Assembly (NCBI GenBank): GCA_027314165.1
Contig: DAHVCH010000003.1
Span: 1 to 64,000, forward strand
DNA from: Thermoplasmata archaeon
GTDB taxonomy: Archaea > Thermoplasmatota > Thermoplasmata > Lutacidiplasmatales > UBA184
DNA length: 64,000 nucleotides
Direction of reading: 5' to 3'
This document shows positions 48,694 to 57,118 of this stretch, piece after piece (position 1 is the first letter of the stretch; each line of letters begins with the position of its first letter). A model generated the notes under the pieces. It was not told the DNA's origin. It saw only the letters and a program-made list of their open reading frames with translations, and did no database searches. A program made the position numbers and the translations under genes.

Positions 48694-48731
48694 GGGGGAC
48701 GCAGGTTGGCCCGAGGTCATAGGTGTTCCGG

Positions 48732-51700
48732 TCACGCCGCCGGATCGGGGGGCTCGGTCCGGGGGGCCGCGGAGGGGTCCTCTTCCTCCGACGGAGGGGC
48801 GGGACGCTCCTCGGTCTGGAAGTCCTCCAGCTCCACCGTTCCCGGACCCGCGGGGAAGAGGCTCGCGAAGGAGCTCTCCAGGACCTCCACCCGCTGGCGC
48901 AGGTAGGTGGAGACCCCGTAGCGCTTCGCCAGCTCGCGCGAGAGCCCGAGATACTTCATCACGCTGCTCGGGTACACCGTGGGTAGCAGCTCCCCTCCGC
49001 ACCGCTTCTTGTCGTGGTACTCGGGGCAACGGCCGTCGAGCGCGGGACGCCGCAGCGAGCTTCCGCAGGCCTTGCAGCGGAACTTCTGCGTCGCGTAGCT
49101 CTTCATGTTGCCCATGATGTCGGGAAGGAAGTGGTGGTTGAGCAGCAGCCCGACCGCGTCCACCATGTCCACCCCCCGTAGCTGGGCCCCGAGCAGGAGC
49201 GTGTCCTCCACCGTCCGGGCCATCCCCCGAGCCTCGCGGTAGGCCGACTGGTGCGGCCCTCCCCCGATGTCGGAGGTGTCGTGGGTGAACCCCATCCGGG
49301 AGAACTGGAGCGGGCCCTTCTCGAGCCGCTTGCCCAGGGTGTCGATGAGGGCCTCCACGGTCTTGGGGGAGGCGTTCTTCTCGGCGGCCTCGTAGAGGGC
49401 GAGCGGATAGGTGAGCGCGACGTCGACGTTCTGGGCCTCCTTGTCCACCTCCCGGGAGTCGAGCCGGGTGGTGAGGACCAGCGGCTTGTCCATGAGCGCC
49501 CCCCGTTTGACGGGGAGATAGGCGAAGGAGAAGTTCAGCAGGCCGTCCATGAGCAGCGTCACGGAGTCCTCGTCCCCGTCGCAGTTGCGCCGCTTGGCGG
49601 CGTGGAAGACCGGATGGGCGAAGCACCCCTCCACCTCCGTGTAACCGACGACCCGACCCAGTACGCCTCCGGAGGTGTGGGGGGCGAGCGCGATCACGAG
49701 CTGGCCCAGCAGGTCGTTGCGGTGGCGGGCCCGGTAGAAGGGCTCGAGCCCGTAGAGCAGGTGGAGCTCGTCGTCGACGAAGCGGGAGAGCGCAAGGAGG
49801 TACTCGCCGCACCGCTTGGCGACGATGATGTCGTGCGGCAAGATCTCCAGGAGCTGGTCCTCGCGCTCCAGCGGCTCTCCCGTCCAGTCCCGCGCGTAGC
49901 CCAGGGAGCGGGCCTTGGCGACGCTGAGCCCGACCTCCCTAGGGCGGAAGTGGGTGAGCGGAAGGTCGGTGAGATCGAACCTGGCCGTCCCGTCCTGGTA
50001 GACGCTGACCGCGTGCAGGGCCCTCAGCACCCCCTTCTCGAGGGGCTCGGGCGTCTTGCCCTGGGAGACGAGCCCCTTGACCCCCTTGACCTCCCGGGGG
50101 AACTTCGAGAAGCCGAGCCCCCGTACGCAGCGGTCCCAGAGCTCGTGGAACGGGAGCGGCTGCTGGACCACCTTGTCGGTGGGGACGGTGTGCCCCCCGC
50201 ACGTGCACCGGTTGGAGATCGTCTCCTGGGAGCAGGTGGAGCATTGCCGGAGCCCCAGCCCCACGGTCATCATCGACATCGTCGGGGCGGCCGAGGAGCG
50301 GGGGGACGGGCGCGAGGAGGGAGAGCTGCGGTCGAGTTCGCGCGCCCGTTCCGCGGCGACCAGGAGCGAGCGCTTCGGCCCTCCCGCTTCCCCCACCGGG
50401 AACAGCACGTGGACGTTCGGCGACATCACGCGCTGGTAGGCCTTCTCCGGGCGCCCGACCCGCGCTCCTACGCGCGTCGGACCCCGGGGCTTCCAGAGGA
50501 TCCCCGACAGTCGGGCCACCTCGGCCATCGCCTCCGCCGCGGGACCGTCCAGCGGGGTCCGCCGGTGGAGCTCCCCGCTGCGCTCGTCCACCTCCAGCCC
50601 CAGTCCGAGAAGGAAGGCGCCCGCGAGGCGGGGTTCGAGGGCGAGCGTGCTCCCCTCCCGGTGGTGGAGGGCCCCGAGCACGAGGAGCGTCTCGCGCAGC
50701 GCGGGGTCGGAGGGGAGATGGAGCGTCCCGTCCTTCCACGCGCTCTGGTCCTCGACCCTTCGGGAGAGCTCGTCGATCGCCTGGACGGTCAGGTCGTGCC
50801 AGAAGAGGTTGAACCGCGGGTGGAGAGGGACGCCCAGCCGCTGGGAGTCCTCCAGGGCCTCCGGGAAGCTGGGAGCGACCGCCCTCCGGTCCAGAGCGGC
50901 CCCTTTGGCGCGGAGCATCTCCAGGTGCCAGGCGAGGGAATACCCTCCGGGGGCGAGCGCCCGGTTGTTCTCCAGGAACTCCCCGAAGGAGACCAGGATC
51001 TCGCCCAGGTCCAGGATCCGCTCGACGTGCGGGAGAAGCTCGTCGGCCCGGTCGGCATCGTCGACCTGGGTGTACGTACCGTCGTCCAGGAGGACGAGGG
51101 GCCCCTCGACGGTGTCGCAGGTGGCCATGGCCGCCGCCTTGCCGGGAAGCTCGGTCTTCACCTGGGTCCCGATCGCGACGAAGTGCCGCAGGAGCACCAT
51201 CGTGGCCGGGTTGATGCCGCACGCGGCGAGCCCGGTCGTCCGGCACCTGCCGTAGACGAGCCGGAACCCTCCGGGCCGGTGCGGATAGGCCAGGACCGGG
51301 CGCCCCCCTACCGCTTCCGCGAGGTACTTGGGCAGCGCCCCCTTCTCGGCGTCGTCGTCCTTCGAGCCCTTCTGCCCTACGCGCTTGAGGAACTCCCAAC
51401 CCTCCAGGGAGAGCCCCTTCTTGCGCAGGTTATCGACGATCTTGAGGACCTTCGGGGCCTTCAGGCAGAGCCCCTCCGCGATGACGAGGCAGGCGCCTCC
51501 CCGGACCCCGTTCGTGTCCACGCGGGGCACGTTCCGGAACGCGCTGACCTCCTGGTCGCCCTCGGTGGCCTCCCCGTTCACGCAGACCGGGAGGTTCGTG
51601 ACGACGGTCCGGACCTCCTCCACGGAGGGGGAGTACTGCAGGTGCTGCAGGTGCTTGTAGAGCGGGAGCTCCTCGCAGTACCGGCCGGTCTCGCCCTCGG

Positions 51701-52214
51701 TGGCCTTCCAGCGTGAGAGGCCGAGCTTCTCGCGCACCACGTCGGCGAGAAGGACCGAGACCGCCTGGGCACCCCCGCCGGCCGCGCGGATCGGGCCGGC
51801 GTAGAACAGGTCGACGTAGTCCCCCTGGGGGTCCGGGTGGATCTCGACCTTCACGAGCCCCTCCAGGGGCGCCACCACGATCCCCTCGGTGAGGACGGCG
51901 AGGCCGACCCGCAGGGCGACCTCGAGGCGCTCCCCGATGTTCCCCCGCGAGGGGTCGACGGCGAGCTCCTGGGCGAGCGCGATCGCCACCTCCTCGCGCG
52001 AGATCTTCGGCTCCTGCGAGGAGAGCGCGCGGATGCGGTCCGCCACCCCGTGGACCGGCCACTTCCGGAGGAGCTTCTCGACCCGGGAGGCGAGGTCCTG
52101 CGCGCGGGGAATCTCGACCTTCGTCTCGGGGTCGATGCCCAGGGCCCGGGCGCGACCCGCCACCTCGTAGGCGCGGGTCACCTCCTCCTCGAGGTGATGG
52201 AAGTACTCCTCCAA
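48732..52214 (-). CDS. polC: DNA polymerase II (PolD) large subunit DP2
   Basis: The catalytic subunit of the replicative D-family polymerase of euryarchaea, 1160 residues. The start MEEYFHHLEEEVTRAYEVAGRAR (from TTG 52214) matches the family; the frame is open to 52277 but that lies ahead of the TATA box. Marks are YAGPIRAAGGGAQAVSVLLAD, EGETGRYCEELPLY, GDQEVSAFRNVPRVDTNGVRGG, CGINPATMVLLRHF, zinc site CSTCSQET-x-SNRCTCGG, the catalytic NCDGDEDSVTLLMDGLLNFS with the essential aspartates, and a C-terminal zinc finger CKACG ... CPEYHDKKRCGG. No intein. DP1 is not in the window. Confidence 0.96.
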   Translation of the reverse strand: MEEYFHHLEEEVTRAYEVAGRARALGIDPETKVEIPRAQDLASRVEKLLRKWPVHGVADRIRALSSQEPKISREEVAIALAQELAVDPSRGNIGERLEVALRVGLAVLTEGIVVAPLEGLVKVEIHPDPQGDYVDLFYAGPIRAAGGGAQAVSVLLADVVREKLGLSRWKATEGETGRYCEELPLYKHLQHLQYSPSVEEVRTVVTNLPVCVNGEATEGDQEVSAFRNVPRVDTNGVRGGACLVIAEGLCLKAPKVLKIVDNLRKKGLSLEGWEFLKRVGQKGSKDDDAEKGALPKYLAEAVGGRPVLAYPHRPGGFRLVYGRCRTTGLAACGINPATMVLLRHFVAIGTQVKTELPGKAAAMATCDTVEGPLVLLDDGTYTQVDDADRADELLPHVERILDLGEILVSFGEFLENNRALAPGGYSLAWHLEMLRAKGAALDRRAVAPSFPEALEDSQRLGVPLHPRFNLFWHDLTVQAIDELSRRVEDQSAWKDGTLHLPSDPALRETLLVLGALHHREGSTLALEPRLAGAFLLGLGLEVDERSGELHRRTPLDGPAAEAMAEVARLSGILWKPRGPTRVGARVGRPEKAYQRVMSPNVHVLFPVGEAGGPKRSLLVAAERARELDRSSPSSRPSPRSSAAPTMSMMTVGLGLRQCSTCSQETISNRCTCGGHTVPTDKVVQQPLPFHELWDRCVRGLGFSKFPREVKGVKGLVSQGKTPEPLEKGVLRALHAVSVYQDGTARFDLTDLPLTHFRPREVGLSVAKARSLGYARDWTGEPLEREDQLLEILPHDIIVAKRCGEYLLALSRFVDDELHLLYGLEPFYRARHRNDLLGQLVIALAPHTSGGVLGRVVGYTEVEGCFAHPVFHAAKRRNCDGDEDSVTLLMDGLLNFSFAYLPVKRGALMDKPLVLTTRLDSREVDKEAQNVDVALTYPLALYEAAEKNASPKTVEALIDTLGKRLEKGPLQFSRMGFTHDTSDIGGGPHQSAYREARGMARTVEDTLLLGAQLRGVDMVDAVGLLLNHHFLPDIMGNMKSYATQKFRCKACGSSLRRPALDGRCPEYHDKKRCGGELLPTVYPSSVMKYLGLSRELAKRYGVSTYLRQRVEVLESSFASLFPAGPGTVELEDFQTEERPAPPSEEEDPSAAPRTEPPDPAA

Positions 52215-52247
52215 ACCGGGAACCCAGTGTACCCACCGGTACCCCGA

Positions 52248-52256
52248 GCATAAAGG
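52248..52256 (-). promoter_or_regulatory. TATA box of the DP2 gene
   Basis: On the minus strand CTTTATGC in CCTCCTTTATGCTCGG. It places the start of transcription near 52224, ten bases before the TTG at 52214, and lies inside the longer frame that begins at 52277. Confidence 0.5.
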
Positions 52257-52415
52257 AGGGGGAACGGACACGGTCACCCCTCCCCGAAGTCCGACCCGCC
52301 GACCGCGCGGGCGACACGCAATCGGTATGGAGGGGCCCCGGTGGGCACGGGGGGGCCGGGGTTACGAGGAGCACCGAAGACGACGCGGTCCCGGGGAAGC
52401 GCCCTTCGGTCGGGG

Positions 52416-52496
52416 ACCCCTCCAACTCCTCCAACTCCTCCAACGCCTCCAACTCCTCCAACGCCTCCAACTCCTCCAACGCCTCCAACTCCTCGA
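52416..52496 (+). repeat. Nine tandem 9-base units, ACTCCTCCA/ACGCCTCCA
   Basis: Nine units of nine bases, from ACCCCTCCA at 52416 to ACTCCTCGA ending at 52496. From the third unit they alternate ACT and ACG, making an 18-base super-repeat. The unit length is a multiple of three, so unit changes would not alter frame. The three plus frames encode poly (TPP), poly (NSS/NAS) and (LQL/LQR) runs. It lies in the upstream coding extension of the membrane protein gene. Confidence 0.85.
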
Positions 52497-52867
52497 ACGA
52501 CCCCCCGCTCTCCACCTCCAGCTCCGCGGAGGAAGGAGGAGGGGAGAAGACGTCGGAAGGCGGCGCTGACGAGACCCGGTCCTCCACCCGGAAAGGGCGG
52601 GGCGGGCGGAAAGGCGCGGCGGGGGCGCCTCCCACCGAGGAGCGACGCCGTCGGGAGGACCGGCTGGAAGGTGACGAGTGGACCCATCCCCGACGTCTCG
52701 CGCTCATCGTCGCCTTCGCGATCTCCCTCGCGCTCTTCCTCGGCACGGGAGCCGGGCTGCTGAACATCCCCGGCGCGCTCCAGATCTCCGGGGTCCTCAC
52801 CCTCGTCTCCGGCCTCCTCGAGATCCCGCCCCTCCTGTTCTTCGTCGCCGGCCTCGAGCGACGCACG

Positions 52868-53779
52868 ATGCGCCTCTCGCCGCTCCTCCTGCTTGCGGGG
52901 GCGGGGGGGATGACGGGCTACTTCGTCGGCGGGGCCGTCGGGATCACCTCCCCGACGGTGCTGGGCGCGGCGGTCCTGGCGCTGGTGCTCTTCCTCTTCG
53001 TCGGTCACCGAGCGGTCGAGAGCCAGCGACGCCGGATCCGGCGCGTCCGCCGATGGAGCCGCAACGGGGTCATCCTGGGGATCGCCCTGCTGCTGATCGC
53101 CCTCGCGCTCTACACGAGCTACACCAGCGACCCCTCGGTCTCCCCCATCGCCCACGTACAGCTGGACCACGCCACCTCGCTCGCCCCGGGAGAGAACTAC
53201 ACCTTCACCGTCAACGGGGCCACCGGCGACGAGCTCTACCTGCTGCTCGGCTGCTCGAACCCCACCTCGAACGTCCAGGGACGGTTCCAGACACTGGACG
53301 GCTCCCAGACCACCACGAACGTGAGCGCCGGGACCACCCAGAACCCCGGGTTCCTCCCCCTGTCGCTCCAGCACGGAGGCGGCGACTTCCAGGTCGTGAT
53401 CTTCTACCCCCTGGCCGCGAGCGCTCCGGGTCCGGTCACCGTGAACTGGACGGAGGGGGACATCCCCGCCGGGATCGTCGCCACCGGCGCCGCGGCGGTG
53501 CCCGCGGGATGGACGGGCTTCGTCCTCCTCATCGTGGGGGCGACCATCTGGGTCGTCAGCCGCCCTCCCGACGACACTCCTGCCCCTTCCACCGACCCCT
53601 CCTCGGGAGGCCCCCAGGCGAAGACCCCTGCCGAGCCCTCCAGTGGCGAGGCCCGTCCGCCACCTGAGGCGACCCCTCCCCCGGAAGGGCTGCTCCTCGG
53701 AGACGACTACGGCCCTCTCTCCCCTGAGGGCGAGGCGGGGACCGGGTCGGCCAAAGTGTCGGACGAAAAGACGACGTGA
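52868..53779 (+). CDS. Membrane protein with an extracellular beta domain; true N-terminus uncertain
   Basis: From ATG 52868 the 303 residues carry three to four transmembrane helices, an outside domain at about 85-205 with several N-x-S/T sites (ENYTFTVNGATGDELYLLLG, VTVNWTEG), a last helix (GWTGFVLLIVGATIWVV) and a polar Pro-rich tail inside. The same frame stays open far upstream and encodes two more plausible membrane helices (LALIVAFAISLALFLG, ALQISGVLTLVSGLLEI) and an Asn/Ser repeat, but it has no ATG, GTG or TTG back to about 52250. Either a rare start codon is used, or the frame is entered from another by a shift. No family recognised. Confidence 0.65.
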   Translation: MRLSPLLLLAGAGGMTGYFVGGAVGITSPTVLGAAVLALVLFLFVGHRAVESQRRRIRRVRRWSRNGVILGIALLLIALALYTSYTSDPSVSPIAHVQLDHATSLAPGENYTFTVNGATGDELYLLLGCSNPTSNVQGRFQTLDGSQTTTNVSAGTTQNPGFLPLSLQHGGGDFQVVIFYPLAASAPGPVTVNWTEGDIPAGIVATGAAAVPAGWTGFVLLIVGATIWVVSRPPDDTPAPSTDPSSGGPQAKTPAEPSSGEARPPPEATPPPEGLLLGDDYGPLSPEGEAGTGSAKVSDEKTT

Positions 53780-53815
53780 GGGTCTGACGTGCGGCACACC
53801 CTCTCGAGCGGAATG

Positions 53816-53823
53816 TCTAAATA
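53816..53823 (+). promoter_or_regulatory. TATA box of ftsZ
   Basis: TCTAAATA, placing the start of transcription near 53848, inside the palindrome at 53844-53864. A second weaker box (GAATAGAC, 53835-53842) would start near its right end. Confidence 0.5.
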
Positions 53824-53843
53824 GCCAACCTGGGAATAGACTC

Positions 53844-53864
53844 GCCGAGCGTCAGACGCTCGGC
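53844..53864. promoter_or_regulatory. Perfect 10+10 palindrome at the ftsZ transcription start
   Basis: Arms GCCGAGCGTC and GACGCTCGGC around a single A, at the predicted start site and 27 bases before the ftsZ ATG at 53891. Such a site would suit a dimeric repressor that blocks initiation, or an RNA hairpin in the leader. The one-base centre makes an RNA hairpin strained, which favours a protein site. Inference. Confidence 0.6.
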
Positions 53865-53890
53865 AGACAAACTCAATCGGGGCGAGAGTC

Positions 53891-55036
53891 ATGAAGTCCA
53901 TCATCCAGGAAGCAATCGCGAAGCACCAAGAGAGCAAGGCCCTAGAGGAACGACAGGTCGGAAGCCCCGCACCGGCCCACAACGCGCCCATGAGCGCGGA
54001 CGACGAGGAACTTTCGAAGCTGGCAGAGCAGCTGAAGGTCAACATCCGGATCGTCGGCTGTGGAGGCGGCGGGTCCAACACCATCAACCGCTGCGTCGAG
54101 GAAGGCATCTCGGGCGCCGAGATGTGCGCCATCAACACGGATGCGAAGCACCTTCTCACGATCCACGCTCCCCGCAAGGTCCTCATCGGACGCCGGGCCA
54201 CCAAGGGCCTTGGCGCCGGTGCCCGCCCCGAAGTGGGCGAGGAAGCCGCGCGGGAGAACGAGGAGGACCTCCGTAACTTCCTCCAGGGAGCTCACATCGT
54301 CTTCGTGACCGCCGGGATGGGCGGCGGGACCGGTACCGGCTCCGCCCACGTCGTCGGCCGGATCGCGAAGGAGGTGGGCGCCCTCACGATGGGCGTGACC
54401 ACCCTGCCGTTCTCCGCCGAGGGGGCCGTCCGCATGGAATCGGCCCGCGACGGGCTCGAGCGCCTCCGCCGGGTCTGCGACACGACCATCGTCATCCAGA
54501 ACGACAAGCTCCTGGAGCTCGTCCCCCGGATGCCCCTGGACGCCGCGTTCAAGCTGGCGGACGCGGTCCTGATGACCGCGATCAAGGGGATCACCGAGAT
54601 CGTGACCAAGCCTGGGCTGGTCAACCTGGACTACGCCGACCTTCTGACGATCATGAAGGACGGCGGTGTGGCCCTCATCGGCCTTGGCGAGAGCGAGAGC
54701 GCGACGGACCGGGTGACCGAGGCGGTCACCGAGGCCCTCACCTCCCCGCTCCTGGGCGATGTCGACCTGAAGGACGCGACCGGCGCCCTGGTCCGAGTCG
54801 TGGGGGGACCCTCCATGACCGTGAGCGAGGCGGAGAAGGCGGCGGCCCTGGTGGGCTCCAAGATCTCCAAGCGCGCTCGGATCATCTGGGGATGCACGAT
54901 CGACCCCTCGCCGGAGATGGAGAACACCATCAAGGTGCTCCTCATCATCACGGGCGTGAAGGCCGCAAGCCTCCTCGGCAGCCGAGGCGGATATGCCCAG
55001 GGCGAGACCTCCGGGGGCATCGACCAGGTCAGCTGA
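53891..55036 (+). CDS. ftsZ: Cell division protein FtsZ
   Basis: Tubulin-like GTPase that forms the division ring. The 381 residues have an N-terminal helix extension of about 45, then VNIRIVGCGGGGSNTINR, NTDAKHLL, the tubulin signature GMGGGTGTGSAHVV at about 140-153, TLPFSAEGAVRMESARDGLERL, IVIQNDKLLE, and the T7 loop NLDYADLLTIMKDGGVALIG, whose acidic residues trigger GTP hydrolysis in the next subunit. The C-terminal domain ends with WGCTIDP. Leadered message of about 43 bases with a weak GGGGCGAG ribosome site. Overlaps the pop5 frame. Confidence 0.96.
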   Translation: MKSIIQEAIAKHQESKALEERQVGSPAPAHNAPMSADDEELSKLAEQLKVNIRIVGCGGGGSNTINRCVEEGISGAEMCAINTDAKHLLTIHAPRKVLIGRRATKGLGAGARPEVGEEAARENEEDLRNFLQGAHIVFVTAGMGGGTGTGSAHVVGRIAKEVGALTMGVTTLPFSAEGAVRMESARDGLERLRRVCDTTIVIQNDKLLELVPRMPLDAAFKLADAVLMTAIKGITEIVTKPGLVNLDYADLLTIMKDGGVALIGLGESESATDRVTEAVTEALTSPLLGDVDLKDATGALVRVVGGPSMTVSEAEKAAALVGSKISKRARIIWGCTIDPSPEMENTIKVLLIITGVKAASLLGSRGGYAQGETSGGIDQVS

Positions 55037-55424
55037 TCGCGACCTCCCGCGTTCGCCCGCCGCCCAACGTCCAACCCGTTCCCGCTATGTCGGGGTCGAG
55101 GTGGAGGGGGGAGAACCCCCCTCCATCCGAGAGCTCGGCCATCTTCTGGCACTCCGACTGGCCGGGGGCCCCCAGCGTGGCCTTCCCGCTGCCCTTCCTT
55201 GGCTCCGCGTCGTTCGCGCCCAGGGTCCCCGGGCCATCGTCGAGATCGCGCACACGGACCTCGCTTCGGCGCGTACGGCGTGGAACGGTCCGCTGAGCGA
55301 GGCCCCTGAGCCTCGCGGTCCCCCGACGCTGGGGGCCCGAGGGCGGCTCTCCGTCAGGACGCGCCGCACCTGGGGCACGCTCAAGGACGCCAAGGTCTGG
55401 CTGGCACGGGCCAGTCCCGCCTGA
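54993..55424 (+). CDS. rnp2: Ribonuclease P protein component 2 (Pop5)
   Basis: Pop5 is a protein subunit of archaeal RNase P, which trims the 5' leader of tRNA precursors. The conserved portion begins at RSRYVGVEVEGGEP and continues PWLRVVRAQGPRAIVEIAHTDLASARTAW, ending RLSVRTRRTWGTLKDAKVWL. This tracks the family pattern RY-x-(A/L)-x-E-V ... GIVR-x-x-x-x-x-V-x-x-(A/L)R-x-AL ... R-x-L-G-x-SGT(I/L)K. The fit is moderate: S-G-T is W-G-T here. No ATG, GTG or TTG lies between the ftsZ stop and the RYV motif, so either the start is the ATG at 54993 inside ftsZ or another codon is used. Confidence 0.7.
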   Translation: MPRARPPGASTRSADRDLPRSPAAQRPTRSRYVGVEVEGGEPPSIRELGHLLALRLAGGPQRGLPAALPWLRVVRAQGPRAIVEIAHTDLASARTAWNGPLSEAPEPRGPPTLGARGRLSVRTRRTWGTLKDAKVWLARASPA

Positions 55425-55502
55425 GCCGCGCTCCCTTCCCCCTTCTGCCGTGCGGCGCAGAGCTTATCGCCCCCCGTACGACTGACCTCAGGGTAAGAGA
55501 CG

Positions 55503-57083
55503 TTGGGAGGAGACGAACCGAACCTCTTGGTGGCGCCCCGCCGGGCCCTCCTCTCCGCATTCGACCCCCTCGCGCTGCTACCTCTCGCCCGGGGCCTCGC
55601 CCGGCACGAGGTCGAGCTCTGGGGAAGCTCCGGGACCCAGAGGAGGCTCTCGGCCGAGGGGCTCAAGGTCCGCTCGACCGAGGAGATCACCGGCATCTCG
55701 AGCTGGTTCGGCCACCGCGTGGCGACGCTCCACCCCGCCCTCTTCGGAGGGATCCTGGCCCCCCGCACCCCGGAGGGGCTGAAGGAGCTCGAAGAGCGCA
55801 AGGTGCTCCCGTTCGACCTGGTCGCGGTCCTCTTCTACCCCTTCGAGGAGGAGCTCGCCCGGGGGACGATCCCCGCCGAGGCCCTCGTCGAGCGGATCGA
55901 CGTGGGCGGGCCCTCGCTGCTCCGCGCGGCCGCGAAGAACTTCCGTTGGGTCGTCCCGTTCTCGGACCCGGCCGACACGGAAGGGGTCCTTCAGGAGCTC
56001 GCGGAGCGCGGCGGGGTCTCCCTCCCGACGCGTGAGCGGCTGGCCGCCATGGCCTTCCGCCGGACGGCCCTGCACGACACCGCGGTCACCTCGTGGCTCT
56101 CCTCCCGGGCGATGCCGCCCAACGGACCGAAGCTCGACGCCCCCTTCCTGGCGCTCGCCCCCACGGGCGAGGGGCTGCGCTACGGGGAGAACCCCCACCA
56201 GCTCTCCCAGGTGATGGCCGCGGTGGGCCCCCCCGGGGTCCCCCTCCAGCCTTGGCCCATCGAGGTCCTGAAAGGCGGCTCCCTCTCGTACAACAACTAC
56301 CTCGACCTGGAGCGCAGCCTCTCGCTGGTGGGCGAGTTCTCGCTCCCTTCGGCGGCCGTGGTGAAGCACGCCACCCCGTGCGGGGCCGCGAGCGGGGAGA
56401 CCATCGAAGGCGCGCTCGCCCGCGCCCTCGAGACCGACCCGGTGGCGCGCTACGGGTGCGCGCTCGCGCTCAACGCCCCCATGACGCTGGAGGCGGTGGA
56501 GGCGCTGAAAGGGACGTTCGTCGACATCCTGGCCGGCCCCGAGTTCCCTCCGGAGGTCATGGAGAGGCTCGCCAAGCGCCCGAAGCTCAAGCTGGTCCGC
56601 GTCAGTCCTCCCGACCCCCGCGTCGTCCGCTGGGAGGTCCGGTCGGCGGCCGGACGCCTGCTCGTCCAGCAGGCCGACCAGCAGAACCTCAAGACCGGGG
56701 ACATGCGGCAGGTCACGAAGGCGCGAGCCTCGCCCGAGGACCTCTGCACCGCGGACTTCGCCTGGCGCGTCGTCCGTCACGCGAAGAGCAACGCGGTCGT
56801 CCTAGCGAAGGGCTCGACCACCGTCGGGATCGGGGGGGGCCAGACCAGCCGGGTGGGGGCCGTCCGCAACGCGCTCGAGATCGCCGGGGAGCGGGCCAAG
56901 GGGGCGGTGCTCGCCTCCGACGCATACTTCCCCTTCGCCGACGGCATCGAGGAGGCGGGCAAGGCCGGGGTCCAGGTCATCCTTCAGCCCGGCGGGTCGA
57001 TCCGGGACGCGGAGGTCATCGCGGCGGCGGACCGTCACGGGATCGCGATGTACTTCACCGGCTGGCGCGTCTTCCGCCACTGA
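55503..57083 (+). CDS. purH: Bifunctional AICAR transformylase/IMP cyclohydrolase
   Basis: PurH performs the last two steps to IMP: folate-dependent formylation of AICAR and ring closure. Residues 1-190 are the cyclohydrolase domain (RRALLSAFDPLAL ... RVATLHPALFGGILA), and residues 215-526 the transformylase: YGENPHQ at about 227, GGSLSYNNYLDLE, VVKHATPCGAA (catalytic Lys-His), VRHAKSNAVVLAKGSTTVGIGGGQ, SDAYFPFADGIEEAGKAGV and the C-terminal TGWRVFRH. It is of the two-domain bacterial type. TTG 55503 is used; GTG 55530 is an alternative closer to the usual N-terminus. A TATA-like CTTATCGC lies at 55463-55470. Confidence 0.95.
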   Translation: MGGDEPNLLVAPRRALLSAFDPLALLPLARGLARHEVELWGSSGTQRRLSAEGLKVRSTEEITGISSWFGHRVATLHPALFGGILAPRTPEGLKELEERKVLPFDLVAVLFYPFEEELARGTIPAEALVERIDVGGPSLLRAAAKNFRWVVPFSDPADTEGVLQELAERGGVSLPTRERLAAMAFRRTALHDTAVTSWLSSRAMPPNGPKLDAPFLALAPTGEGLRYGENPHQLSQVMAAVGPPGVPLQPWPIEVLKGGSLSYNNYLDLERSLSLVGEFSLPSAAVVKHATPCGAASGETIEGALARALETDPVARYGCALALNAPMTLEAVEALKGTFVDILAGPEFPPEVMERLAKRPKLKLVRVSPPDPRVVRWEVRSAAGRLLVQQADQQNLKTGDMRQVTKARASPEDLCTADFAWRVVRHAKSNAVVLAKGSTTVGIGGGQTSRVGAVRNALEIAGERAKGAVLASDAYFPFADGIEEAGKAGVQVILQPGGSIRDAEVIAAADRHGIAMYFTGWRVFRH

Positions 57084-57118
57084 GGTCCGACCGAGGGGTG
57101 GGCCCTGGGGGCCCGGGC

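Noticed and set aside
48732-52214. Intein in DP2 (also checked in nrdJ)
   Set aside because: Both proteins are of normal length and the catalytic motifs are uninterrupted.
52416-52496. CRISPR-like array
   Set aside because: The units are contiguous 9-base coding repeats without spacers.
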